DNA of 64,000 nt from Colwellia sp. (GTDB lineage: Bacteria; Pseudomonadota; Gammaproteobacteria; Enterobacterales; Alteromonadaceae). Both the position numbers and the translations under genes were made by a program. Shown here piece by piece: positions 47,658 through 56,448 of the stretch. Position 1 is the first letter of the stretch; each line of letters begins with the position of its first letter. Below the pieces are notes generated by a model. It was not told the DNA's origin and ran no database searches. It saw only the letters and a program-made list of their open reading frames with translations. The stretch spans positions 124,001-188,000 of the forward strand of contig NVWU01000010.1 in the NCBI GenBank assembly GCA_002733765.1, read 5' to 3'.

Positions 47658-48476
47658 ATGCTCTTATCAACGCTATATCCGCTAATACTTATTAGTTCCC
47701 TACTGTGTATGAGCCTTAGCGTTGCCTCTAATCATAATATTGAGCAGCCCTTACGTATTGCCGTTGCCGCAAATTTCACTCCGGTATTAAAAAAGCTGCT
47801 TATTGAGTTTCATCAACAAACCAATATTAATACGCAAATCATTAGTGGTGCTACTGGGGCATTGTTTTTACAAATAAAACATGGCGCTCCTTTCGATATA
47901 TATATCGCCGCCGACAGTATTAGACCTCAACGACTCGAACAGCAAAATTTAATACTAACCGACAGCCGAAAAACTTACGCTATTGGTCAATTAGCACTGC
48001 TATCAATGAATAAAAAATCCCGCTTGAGTGATTTAGCACGTCCACCAAAATATTTTGCTATTGCCAACCCTGACATAGCGCCTTATGGCAAAGCAGCCAA
48101 ACAAACATTACAATATTTAGGCTTATGGCAGCAATATCAACATAGCTTAATTACCGGTATTAACATTAATCAAACCTTTGCCCAAGTACGTAGCCAAGCC
48201 GTCAGTAGTGGTTTAGTGGCCAATAGCCAACTAGTATTGAACAAACTAGACGGCGTAGTTATTCCCAGTAGTTATCATCACCCGATACAGCAACAATTAG
48301 TCATTATTAAAAATAGAGATAACATTGCGCAGGCCAAGCGGTTAAGTCAATTTTTATTGTCACCAAAAATTCAGCAAACAATAGTAAGCTTTGGCTATGC
48401 TAACAATGCGTTACTTTTGCAAGAAAAAGCTCCGCATAAAAAAGTCCAACAAGAGAAAAGTAATGCCAAGCCCTGA
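47658..48476 (+). CDS. modA: molybdate ABC transporter periplasmic binding protein ModA
   Basis: 272 aa with a signal peptide (about 1-25) and the ModA family core: LRIAVAANFTPVLKKL, IISGATGALFLQIKHGAPFD. Captures molybdate or tungstate in the periplasm. It starts just after moaE and overlaps modB by 14 bases, so uptake and cofactor synthesis are one transcription unit. No ModE regulator is present. Confidence 0.93.
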   Translation: MLLSTLYPLILISSLLCMSLSVASNHNIEQPLRIAVAANFTPVLKKLLIEFHQQTNINTQIISGATGALFLQIKHGAPFDIYIAADSIRPQRLEQQNLILTDSRKTYAIGQLALLSMNKKSRLSDLARPPKYFAIANPDIAPYGKAAKQTLQYLGLWQQYQHSLITGININQTFAQVRSQAVSSGLVANSQLVLNKLDGVVIPSSYHHPIQQQLVIIKNRDNIAQAKRLSQFLLSPKIQQTIVSFGYANNALLLQEKAPHKKVQQEKSNAKP

Positions 48477-49140
48477 TCTTCTCGCCCTAGCCGTCACCTT
48501 AAAAATGGCAGCACTCACTACCGTGATTCTCTTACTCATTGGCACGCCACTGGCTTGGTTTCTTGCTAAAATGACCAGTCGTTTTAAAGTCATAATAGAA
48601 GCTATTGTTGCCCTCCCCTTAGTGTTGCCACCAACAGTCTTAGGTTTTTATTTGTTAATTGCTTTTTCACCTCAACATTTACCCGGACAAATTTGGCAGC
48701 AAGCAACAGGGCAGCAACTTGCCTTTAGTTTTTCTGCTATTGTCATTGGCTCAGTATTGTATTCACTACCTTTTGTAGTACAGCCATTACAAAAAGCGTT
48801 TGAGCAATTAGGTGACTCGGTATTAGAAGCAGGAGCCATGTTAGGCGCAGGCCCTATAGATAGGTTTTTCACCATAGTATTGCCCTTAACCAAAGCCAGT
48901 TTTATCACTGCAGCTAGCTTAGGCTTTGCTCATACCGTAGGTGAATTTGGCGTAATATTAATGATTGGTGGTAATATTCCCGGTGAAACACGCGTATTAT
49001 CAATAGCCTTGTTTGATCACGTCGAAGCATTTGATTATGCCAAAGCGCATGTCCTTGCCATCAGTTTACTTATTGGTTCAATGATTTTGCTAGCCGGTGT
49101 TTATTTGTTAAACCTTCCTCATCGTAAAACAAGAAAGTAA
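48463..49140 (+). CDS. modB: molybdate ABC transporter permease ModB
   Basis: 225 aa with five or six membrane helices and the permease coupling loop EAGAMLGAGPIDRFFTIVLP, then GEFGVILMIGGNIPGETR, a ModB hallmark. ATG at 48463 (MPSPDLLALAVTL) was chosen over an upstream in-frame ATG lying inside modA, giving a normal length. Confidence 0.95.
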   Translation: MPSPDLLALAVTLKMAALTTVILLLIGTPLAWFLAKMTSRFKVIIEAIVALPLVLPPTVLGFYLLIAFSPQHLPGQIWQQATGQQLAFSFSAIVIGSVLYSLPFVVQPLQKAFEQLGDSVLEAGAMLGAGPIDRFFTIVLPLTKASFITAASLGFAHTVGEFGVILMIGGNIPGETRVLSIALFDHVEAFDYAKAHVLAISLLIGSMILLAGVYLLNLPHRKTRK

Positions 49141-49148
49141 GCTAACTC

Positions 49149-50261
49149 ATGACTATTCTCAGCCTAGACTTCAGCCTCTCTTATCAAGCGTTTAATTTCA
49201 AGATTAATCAAACGCTTAATTTAACCGGTATCACTGGGGTTTTTGGCCATTCAGGCTCGGGTAAATCCACACTGCTAAGGGCTATTGCAGGTTTAGAGAA
49301 AAACATTACTGGCGCAATAATTTTTAATGACAAAACATTAACCGACACGACAAAAAATTTATGTCAAAAACCTGAACAGCGCAATATTAGTTTAGTTTTT
49401 CAAGACAGCCGTTTATTTACCCACTTAACCGTACGCGATAATTTAAAATATGCCGCTAAGCGCTGCACTAATAGTCAGCTAAATATTGCTGATATACTAA
49501 AGTTAACCGAATTAGAAGCGTTAGCTGATGCCAATGTTGTGGAGCTTTCTAGCGGTCAAAAACAACGAGTAGCCTTAGCACGAGCCTTGTTAACTGAGCC
49601 AAAATTATTACTACTTGATGAACCATTAAGTGCCCTTGATCAAGCCAGTAAAACTAAGCTATTAAGCTTAATTGTAAAAGTACAACAACAACTGAGTTTA
49701 CCTATTCTATACGTTAGCCACTCTTTAGATGAGCTACAACAAGTGTGTGACAACCTGTTGATATTATCGCAAGGAAAGGCCATAAACTATGGCAACATTC
49801 ACTATACTATTCATCAACTTAACTTTATGTCAGCTCACTTACCAAGTGAACGATTAATTCACCAACAAACCAGTTTATCTTTGCCGATAGCCAGTACCGA
49901 TAACGGCCAAGGATTAATGGTACTAACACTTGCTGAGCAGAAAATTTTATTGCCAAGTTTACCGGGGACATTTATCAAAAATCAGCACCTGCGTTGCTTT
50001 ATTCTGGCTAGCGATATCAGTATTTGCTTATCTGAACCCCAAAATAGCACTATAGTTAATCATTTATCAGGTAATATTAACGCAATAGAGTCGAGTACTA
50101 CCGACAAAGCGACTCACTCGGTTTTAATTACAGTGATTTGCTCAGGACAAGAGTTTTTTGTGCATATCAGTACTTTTTCACAACAAAAGTTGGCACTGTG
50201 TATAAACCAACAAGTGTATTTACAGTTCAAGGCTGGTGCCGTGCGAACTTATCTGTATTAA
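49149..50261 (+). CDS. modC: molybdate ABC transporter ATP-binding protein ModC
   Basis: 370 aa. ABC domain with Walker A FGHSGSGKSTLLRAIAG, signature LSSGQKQRVALARAL, Walker B KLLLLDEPLSALD, and a C-terminal region (about 290-365) of the TOBE/MOP type that senses oxyanion. Last of modABC. Confidence 0.95.
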   Translation: MTILSLDFSLSYQAFNFKINQTLNLTGITGVFGHSGSGKSTLLRAIAGLEKNITGAIIFNDKTLTDTTKNLCQKPEQRNISLVFQDSRLFTHLTVRDNLKYAAKRCTNSQLNIADILKLTELEALADANVVELSSGQKQRVALARALLTEPKLLLLDEPLSALDQASKTKLLSLIVKVQQQLSLPILYVSHSLDELQQVCDNLLILSQGKAINYGNIHYTIHQLNFMSAHLPSERLIHQQTSLSLPIASTDNGQGLMVLTLAEQKILLPSLPGTFIKNQHLRCFILASDISICLSEPQNSTIVNHLSGNINAIESSTTDKATHSVLITVICSGQEFFVHISTFSQQKLALCINQQVYLQFKAGAVRTYLY

Positions 50262-50312
50262 GTTTAAAGTTTCGAATATCAGGCTTCAACAAAAATATAA
50301 AAAGGAACAGAC

Positions 50313-51065
50313 GTGTTAACAACGCAAGAACAACTAAAATATTCAAGACAGATCATGCTCAATAAAATTGGCCAACAAGGGCAAATTGCCCTGCGTAATG
50401 CCAAGGTACTTATTGTTGGTGTTGGTGGCTTGGGTAACCCAGCCAGCTTATACTTAGCGGCAGCAGGCGTTGGAACATTATATTTAGCTGACGGTGATAC
50501 TATCGAATTAAGTAACTTACCTAGACAAATACAGTTTAGTGAACGAGATATTAATCAAAACAAAGCGGATACCGCCGCCGAAAAGCTCACTCAACAATTC
50601 CATGATTGCCATGTTGAAGCCATTGATGACATGCTAGATCAAGAACTATGTGACTACTATTTACCACAGGTAGACTTGGTACTAGATTGTTCAGATAACA
50701 TTGCCACCCGTTATTTAATTAACCAAGCTTGTGTCACTCATAAAGTGCCTTTAGTTGTTGGCGCAGCAACGGGGTTTGATGGCCAACAAATGGTAATAGA
50801 TCCAAGAGATGACAACAGCGCCTGTTATCATTGCTTGTTTCCAGCATCAAAAAAGGCACCTGACAACAATTGCCAAACGATTGGTATTTTAGGTCCCGTA
50901 CTAGCGATAGTAGCAGGCATGCAAGCGTTACAAGCAATAAAGCTAATTACCGGAAATAAAGCGCAAATTAATAAATTGAATTTGTTTGATGGTTTAGCAA
51001 ACCAATGGCAACATTTTACTATGAAAAAACAGAAAGAATGCACTGTTTGTGGTGAGAATAAATAA
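50313..51065 (+). CDS. moeB: molybdopterin-synthase adenylyltransferase MoeB
   Basis: E1-like enzyme that adenylates the MoaD C-terminus. 250 aa. ATP-binding LIVGVGGLGNPASLYLAAAG, Asp DCSDNIATRYLINQ, zinc cysteines CYHCLFP and the C-terminal CTVCGENK. Could also serve ThiS, since MoeB and ThiF overlap in some species, but the context favours Moco. Ends the moa-mod run. Confidence 0.93.
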   Translation: MLTTQEQLKYSRQIMLNKIGQQGQIALRNAKVLIVGVGGLGNPASLYLAAAGVGTLYLADGDTIELSNLPRQIQFSERDINQNKADTAAEKLTQQFHDCHVEAIDDMLDQELCDYYLPQVDLVLDCSDNIATRYLINQACVTHKVPLVVGAATGFDGQQMVIDPRDDNSACYHCLFPASKKAPDNNCQTIGILGPVLAIVAGMQALQAIKLITGNKAQINKLNLFDGLANQWQHFTMKKQKECTVCGENK

Positions 51066-51229
51066 TACTGTCGCAAGAATATATGCTTGTTGAGATAATG
51101 AAATCGACTCGGGATTTCAGGCTAAAACACAAAACGCCTGTTTATTTTTAACACTACTCCGTATAAGAAAAAGCTCACCGCTTTATGCTGAATAGTGTCA
51201 TGTATTCACTAATAAATATTCACTGTTAG

Positions 51230-51451
51230 CTAATCTGCTCTTAATAACGGCTTTAACATGGCTTCTAAACCATTCAATTTAACTTCATACATCAGTGCTA
51301 ATTGCTGTCCTAGTTTACCCTCTGGAAAACCTTTACTGTGGAACCATACTAAGTAAGGCTCAGGTAATTGTAGTAATTTTCGTCCCGCATATTTACCAAA
51401 AGGCATATTTTGGTTAATAGCTTCAATTAATGCTTGTTGATTTTCTAGCAC
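51230..51451 (-). CDS. DUF3820 family protein
   Basis: 73 aa cytoplasmic protein. The signature MPFGKYAGRKLLQLPEPYLVWF and the C-terminal KLNGLEAMLKPLL match the DUF3820 family, whose biological role is not established. Monocistronic, opposite in strand to moeB. The 165 bases between the two hold only a weak hairpin. Confidence 0.82.
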   Translation of the reverse strand: MLENQQALIEAINQNMPFGKYAGRKLLQLPEPYLVWFHSKGFPEGKLGQQLALMYEVKLNGLEAMLKPLLRAD

Positions 51452-51513
51452 AATACTCTCTCTTTATTCTTATATTTATATAAAACCTAGTTGTCATTAA
51501 TCTACCATAAAAC

Positions 51514-51529
51514 TGACATAAAAATGTCA
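51514..51529. promoter_or_regulatory. small palindrome, possible operator
   Basis: TGACAT / ATGTCA around four A bases, in the divergent gap between the DUF3820 and DUF3083 genes. Could be an operator or chance; no known box matches. Confidence 0.2.
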
Positions 51530-51591
51530 TCTACTCACCTTACTATAACTTTAATTTAAAATATTTATCATGCTCAACAGCAAGGAAAACT

Positions 51592-52743
51592 ATGACAATT
51601 ATTAGAAAGCGTAGTGCGGATCATACCTGTAACATCCCTAAAAACGCTCGTGACAATCAATACATTTTAGCCGAATTTACCATTACCGATGATCTAATCC
51701 AACGATTTTCAGTAGAAACAGCTTCTTCTACCGACAATAATTTACCTAAAAACTATTGTGGATTTTATCAAAACTTAGCCAAAGTGTTATTCGATTTATC
51801 TGAACTTTTTGAAGTAGAAAATTGTCTTTTTATTGCCAATGATAAACTGACTAGAGTGCGCTTTAGTCAAGAGATGCACCAATGGCAAACCAATCAACAA
51901 ATTTTATTTTATTATAATCCTGAAAGTCATCAATTAAAAAAGTCTTTTTTTGATGCCAATAAACGCGCAAAAAAAATATCGTTATTATTTCTGACTACAG
52001 GCACAGATATTAGAGATAATGCAGCTGGCTTTCATGCAAAAACATCACAATTAGTAACAGCTTTTGCTCACAAAACAACTATTGATGTAAGTGATATTCG
52101 CCTACGCGATCACCAACATATTACTTATGACTTATTTAACGAAAATAAGCTTAATAAAAGTAAAAAAACTAATAATGAACACTCAATAACACAAACACAT
52201 AAATTGCGCTCTATGATTCATCGTTATGCTAGCCAACAGGTAACATTACCTGAATTTCATAGTGCGATGACCTATGTAATTATTAATTTGCCCATATCCA
52301 ATAGACTACTCAATATGGTTGATGTAGATCCAAATTCAACGGATCCGTACAACCCGCTTTATACTTATTTAACCGATACCTTCACCCAGTCAGCAAAGCG
52401 TTATAATTTAAATAACGGCGCTTTAATAGCCAATGGTTTAGTACCCATTGTTCGCTATAGCATTCACGAAATCACTTCTCGCATGGGTGAGTTACAGATG
52501 CTTGGCTACAACCCAGAACAAAACCCTTGTGGTATTATCAGCAAATGGGATGCGAGTGAATTAGTTGATAACGTACAGTTAGTTTTTGTGGCTACTGATA
52601 AAAACCAAACCGAACACGGATTTGGCCGTTTTCTCAATCAAATAGAGCAGGCGATAAAATTAATGGCTACGGAACTAGAGATGGAACCTAACAAAGAAGA
52701 ACTTATTGTGAGGTTTCATCAACATGTCGCTTATAATTTCTAA
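51592..52743 (+). CDS. DUF3083-like protein
   Basis: 383 aa cytoplasmic protein with no membrane segment or signal. It opens with RSADHTCNIPKNARDNQYIL and contains YVIINLPISNRLLNMVDVDP and ISKWDASELVDNVQLVFVATD. I recall this as the DUF3083 family of Shewanella and Colwellia, function unknown. RBS AAGGAAAACT is good. It is the last gene before the accessory region. Confidence 0.7.
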   Translation: MTIIRKRSADHTCNIPKNARDNQYILAEFTITDDLIQRFSVETASSTDNNLPKNYCGFYQNLAKVLFDLSELFEVENCLFIANDKLTRVRFSQEMHQWQTNQQILFYYNPESHQLKKSFFDANKRAKKISLLFLTTGTDIRDNAAGFHAKTSQLVTAFAHKTTIDVSDIRLRDHQHITYDLFNENKLNKSKKTNNEHSITQTHKLRSMIHRYASQQVTLPEFHSAMTYVIINLPISNRLLNMVDVDPNSTDPYNPLYTYLTDTFTQSAKRYNLNNGALIANGLVPIVRYSIHEITSRMGELQMLGYNPEQNPCGIISKWDASELVDNVQLVFVATDKNQTEHGFGRFLNQIEQAIKLMATELEMEPNKEELIVRFHQHVAYNF

Positions 52744-52939
52744 TGAATGAGATAAGTATTTTAGTGCGGTTTAATGAACATATTTAGCGATAATACACTA
52801 AAATGTAACAACTTAAAGTGTATTATCTCAGACTATAACTACCGATTCTAAACGCATGGTTTTAGTCTATCTGACCGGCAGCTATAAGCTGAGAGTTCAA
52901 CTAGCCAATGCAACGCTAACTTTTGTCACAAAGAACTAA

Positions 52940-52953
52940 ACCGCTCGCGCGGT
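52940..52953 (+). repeat. terminal hairpin of the element
   Basis: ACCGC / GCGGT stem with TCGC loop. The intact copy at 62780-62792 has the same stem and a TCC loop, so the stem is preserved while the loop differs. Confidence 0.7.
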
Positions 52954-53053
52954 AATGGTGTTCTTGGCTAACACTGAATTTCCTTATAACATTTGTGCTT
53001 TTTACTACTCTAACTCCTCAGGTATTTCGCCTACAACCAGAGGAGTTAATCTC

Positions 53054-53248
53054 ATGAACCTTAGCACTTATTTCCCACCTAAATTACTTAAACGTTTTGA
53101 AGACGATGTCACTTTGCGTAAACTCGGCTCAGATAGTCTCGTGGCTTACGTTAGAGGCATCTCTAAACTCTGTGATTACCTGCAACACTCTCCCGTGAAT
53201 GCTACCGCTGAAGACTTGCGACTATTTCAGTTGCATTTGGTCAACATT
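53054..53248 (+). pseudogene. tyrosine recombinase remnant (N-terminal 65 codons)
   Basis: MNLSTYFPPKLLKRFEDD and VAYVRGISKLCDYLQHSP parallel the start of the intact recombinase at 62895; the match stops at FQLHLVN, followed directly by transposase-like sequence. The catalytic domain is absent, so no recombinase activity remains. RBS AGGAG precedes the ATG. Confidence 0.8.
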
Positions 53249-53503
53249 AGATGTGTTTCGAGTTTTCGGTCAACATTACCGTAATGAACATGCAGGCCAT
53301 TTAAGCTACAACAATACAAAGTCATGTCAGCCATTGAACACTGTCGAACCAGTGTGCTCGGTGGTCACATTTTACAATGCCCTGAATGTCATGCGCCAAT
53401 GGTGATCATTGAGTTGCTTGTTGGGATAAATTATCCTCGCGCTCCACCAGAGAGAATTATTAACCCCATAGAAAGAATGGCGTTGAAAAAAATGACGGTA
53501 TGA
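53249..53503 (+). pseudogene. IS91-family transposase remnant, frameshifted and internally deleted
   Basis: DVFRVFGQHYRNEHAGHL matches DVFRAHGQHWRKSHAGHV of the copy at 63802. After a frameshift, MSAIEHCRTSVLGGHILQCPEC (53324 onward, quoted in part as IEHCRTSVLGGHILQCPEC) matches its zinc region. The frame then reads CHAPMVIIELLVGINYPRAPP and stops; this resembles a C-terminal zinc ribbon tail, so the two CPxC regions may have recombined. Confidence 0.7.
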
Positions 53504-54269
53504 TGTCAGGGATAGTTATGTCTTGCTCACTGAGAAGGCGCTAGCACATCAACAAAAGTGGGAGTATTTATGAAGAAAAATCATAAGGTTGTGACTTACA
53601 GCGGTCAATCTAGGCAAGTTAAGAGAAAAATCACCCTGCAACCAACACCCACAGAGATAGATTCCCCATAGGCGCTTGCTTCCCGCGGTTTCTTCATTGA
53701 GGGCTTTGTCGACATCAGTTCCCATTAGAACATCATCATCACGGCGTAGATCATGACACTGATGATCTACAAACCTACACAAAGTATACCTTAGCTTTTG
53801 ATTTACTAACGGCAACGTTGAGCGAAAAAATTGCCATTCATGAGAGCATTCATAAAGCTGGCTAGCAGACATTGAGAGGTCGTCAACCAGTTAGAAGCCT
53901 CTAGTTATGGGGGCAACTAATTAGAGAAGATATACAGTTTCACTTGTTTAAAAAAATAAACTTAACCTGATAAATACGATAGAAATTTAAATACGAATAA
54001 ACCACCTATCCCACATAAGTTTATTATAATCGTTTCGAAGATAACGGATATATCGTCTATTTCGAAGGGAATTTGTATGGGGCAGAGATTTAAGATGTTT
54101 GAAGACAAGGCCATCCTTGCCACTGGAAGCATGGAGCGGGAATACTATACTAGCCGCTAATTTTAATCGGCTCTAGGTAATTGCACTATAGCCACTGGTT
54201 TTGATCAGGTTAATGACATGCCGATATTTGTCTATACTTACAGACAAGAAAAATAACCAGAGCAATGGC
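53504..54269. other. degenerate interval, no clear gene
   Basis: About 770 bases. A plus frame of 33 codons begins MKKNHKVVTYSGQSRQVK at 53570, and a minus frame of 107 codons spans 53549-53872; neither is recognised and both may be decayed element DNA. A short frame MGQRFKMFEDKAIL lies near 54078. The end may hold the promoter of the membrane-protein gene. Confidence 0.4.
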
Positions 54270-55613
54270 ATGTTTGAAGAATCTCTCCATCTGGCCCGAC
54301 GTGCGCAATTTTTTGTGTTACTCAGCGCTGTTGTTTTCAGTTTATTTGCGTTATCTGTGCGACCCACAAATAATCTGTATAGCCTAGCGCTAAAACAGGT
54401 GGAAACGGCGATCAATATTAGCTGGGAAGATTACCCGCTCTGGCTAGATGAAAAGCTGAGAAAATCCGAAGTCAAAACCCTGAACGAGACCAACCCATAC
54501 TTGGAGTTTGGTACGATCAATACACCGATTGAAAATGCCTGGGAAAACCTGATCCCCTATATCAAACGTCATCACAAGAAAGTCAGCAATCCTGAATTGT
54601 TAATCAGTATCTATGGTGAGGTTTATTACAATCCGCATCAGGCCTATTTTGCTGAAGAAGTTCCGACAAATATGCTGGATCTGAAAGTTCTAACACCACT
54701 TGATATAGTACGATTCACACAATCCCAACTAGCACAGACCCCTGCCACTTTATACGCCATTAGCCCAGAAAATACCCATGAGGCACTATGGCAACATGTT
54801 TATTTGGCAGCATTTTTTAATAATAGGTATAATCACGTATTATTGGCCTCAAGATTAGAGGTAACAGCTTCCACTTCACTTAGCACAGGCGGCAGTCTAA
54901 AGCCCAAACGATCATCACAGCTGGTGACGGCACATATGGTAGTAAGAGTGCGAGGTGATTGGGGAGATGCACGTTCTAGCGACGTACATACCTTGATTGA
55001 GTCTGGACAAGATACTGTATTTGAAGACATCAGTGTTACCCCTTACTCAAGTAAAATACCCGGCACTAGCATCCTGATCTGGTTACAAGAAAGGTATCCT
55101 GCGCTTGGGGCTAGCCCTGACGGTTTCCATCCATTTTTCGGCATTGAGCACGTATGGCGAGAGATCGCCAACCGCCCCTTGACGGATAGTGAGCTATATG
55201 TTCAAGCACTAGCCGCAGAAGAATTAAGTCGAAGTCAGCAGGTTACCCTGTTTGGCGTTTCAATACCTGCGCAATTGGTTCCCATCGTCGCCCCGCTGAT
55301 CATCCTTACCTTGATGATTTACTTGTCTCGTATGATATCCCATATCCAAGTACACGCTGAAAAATATTGCGAAAAAATTAACGAGTTTGCCTGGATCGTG
55401 CTGCATACTAAGCAACTGTGGTGGTTGGATCCTGTGTTCAGCCTGATGCTGTTACCCATAGCAACGCAAAGTGCCATTACGCTCAAAATGCAGGACATCG
55501 GCATCTGGATAACCTTTGGCTGGATAGCAACATCGATATCACTGCTTATCAGCATCAAGATATTGAAGCAACTAGGAGTTTTGAGACATATTATTCATAA
55601 ACATACACCATAA
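54270..55613 (+). CDS. unrecognised membrane protein, 447 aa
   Basis: One N-terminal membrane helix (FVLLSAVVFSLFALSV), a periplasmic-looking domain of about 300 residues (SWEDYPLWLDEKLRK, ENAWENLIPYIKRHHKK, SILIWLQERYPALGASPDGF) and two or three C-terminal helices (LVPIVAPLIILTLMIYL, FGWIATSISLLISIKIL). I recognise no family and no catalytic motif. Codon use and G+C (roughly mid-40s per cent by eye) differ from the AT-rich neighbours, suggesting recent acquisition with the IS91-like remnant upstream. Start at MFEESLHLA chosen because it sets the helix near the N-terminus; an upstream ATG at 54201 is possible. No neighbours in operon. Confidence 0.75.
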   Translation: MFEESLHLARRAQFFVLLSAVVFSLFALSVRPTNNLYSLALKQVETAINISWEDYPLWLDEKLRKSEVKTLNETNPYLEFGTINTPIENAWENLIPYIKRHHKKVSNPELLISIYGEVYYNPHQAYFAEEVPTNMLDLKVLTPLDIVRFTQSQLAQTPATLYAISPENTHEALWQHVYLAAFFNNRYNHVLLASRLEVTASTSLSTGGSLKPKRSSQLVTAHMVVRVRGDWGDARSSDVHTLIESGQDTVFEDISVTPYSSKIPGTSILIWLQERYPALGASPDGFHPFFGIEHVWREIANRPLTDSELYVQALAAEELSRSQQVTLFGVSIPAQLVPIVAPLIILTLMIYLSRMISHIQVHAEKYCEKINEFAWIVLHTKQLWWLDPVFSLMLLPIATQSAITLKMQDIGIWITFGWIATSISLLISIKILKQLGVLRHIIHKHTP

Positions 55614-56448
55614 ATATCAGCATTGTATATAAGGGGAATAGACTCAACGACAGCGAATGGTACTTTGAAGTAATGCCAATGCCACATTGTAACTGGCGGC
55701 AATTGTGGCTAATTTTCCAGTCGAGGGGATAATCAATCTAACTTGGTGGTTCGGTGCCTACTGCAAGCTCGTTGTTTCCGGTTGCTTTCAATTTTGGAAG
55801 TTAACTTTGCCAGATTATAGACTTTAGCGATTTCGCCCTCATGGTGTGTTAGAAAATACATATTAGTGGCCAGAATTACTTAACCACAACACTATCTTTT
55901 TCATCAATCTCAATGACTGAAATAGGCTATAAACTTGAATTTAAAGATCCTGCATACTTCATTCTGTTTTTTCGTAAAAATACAGTTTTTACGGTAAATA
56001 ATAACAATTCATTATCATTTCCACTTTATCTTTGGCAACAATCTATCTATGAAAAGTACCATTAAAGCAATGGAAATTATCTTTCCAAAAAATTAATGCT
56101 CTCTATACTTGGTTAACGCGTTAAGTTTATCCAGTGTAAAATTAAAAAGATAAAATTAATTCACCTGGAAACGATACTTATACCAAATGAAATAATGAAT
56201 GATCTATTCCTTACTTCAATTGGTATTAATGTCTAACACCGAATGTAATGGTAAAAATTTCTATCGTGCCTTATCGGAATTGACAACGCGCCTAAAGGTC
56301 ATAATTACGACTTTGAATTTACAGTAAGCAGTTTCAGTTATTACCAATGAATTAACAAGTAGTCATAACTAAACAAGGTGAAAAATCATTAATAACATAG
56401 CCTTGTATAATTAAAATACAATATTTGTAAAATTAGGAGAACTATAAA
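55614..56448. other. long non-coding interval
   Basis: 835 bases with no convincing gene. The first 250 bases have the higher G+C of the upstream gene, then the DNA becomes AT-rich. It contains AACAATTCATTATCATTT (56003-56020), weakly like a Fur box, and an ATACCAAATGAA...TTCAATTGGTAT inverted repeat (56179-56227). The last 200 bases probably contain the monooxygenase promoter. Confidence 0.5.
56179..56227. repeat. ATACCAATT-type inverted repeat
   Basis: TATACCAAATGAA and TTCAATTGGTATTA flank a 24-base centre. Same family as 31876 and 58381. Confidence 0.6.

Larger units (their letters stand above)
52927..53503 (+). mobile_element. internally deleted IS91-like element (left end plus fused gene remnants)
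   Basis: From CACAAAGAACTAAACCGCT onward the sequence parallels the element at 62767: the same left end with a terminal hairpin, the same start of a tyrosine recombinase, then a jump into the N-terminal part of the transposase and another to what looks like its C-terminal end. Most of both genes is missing. The right end could not be placed and may lie beyond 53503. Confidence 0.8.

Noticed and set aside
50138..50365. 75-codon frame spanning the modC-moeB junction
   Set aside because: Out of frame with both well-supported genes; a shadow.
53549..53872. 107-codon minus-strand frame
   Set aside because: No recognisable domain or RBS; lies in degenerate DNA next to the element remnant.
55997..56020. 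Fur-box-like AACAATTCATTATCATTT
   Set aside because: Only about 10 of 19 positions agree with GATAATGATAATCATTATC, one half-site is poor, and no iron gene follows; expected by chance in AT-rich DNA.
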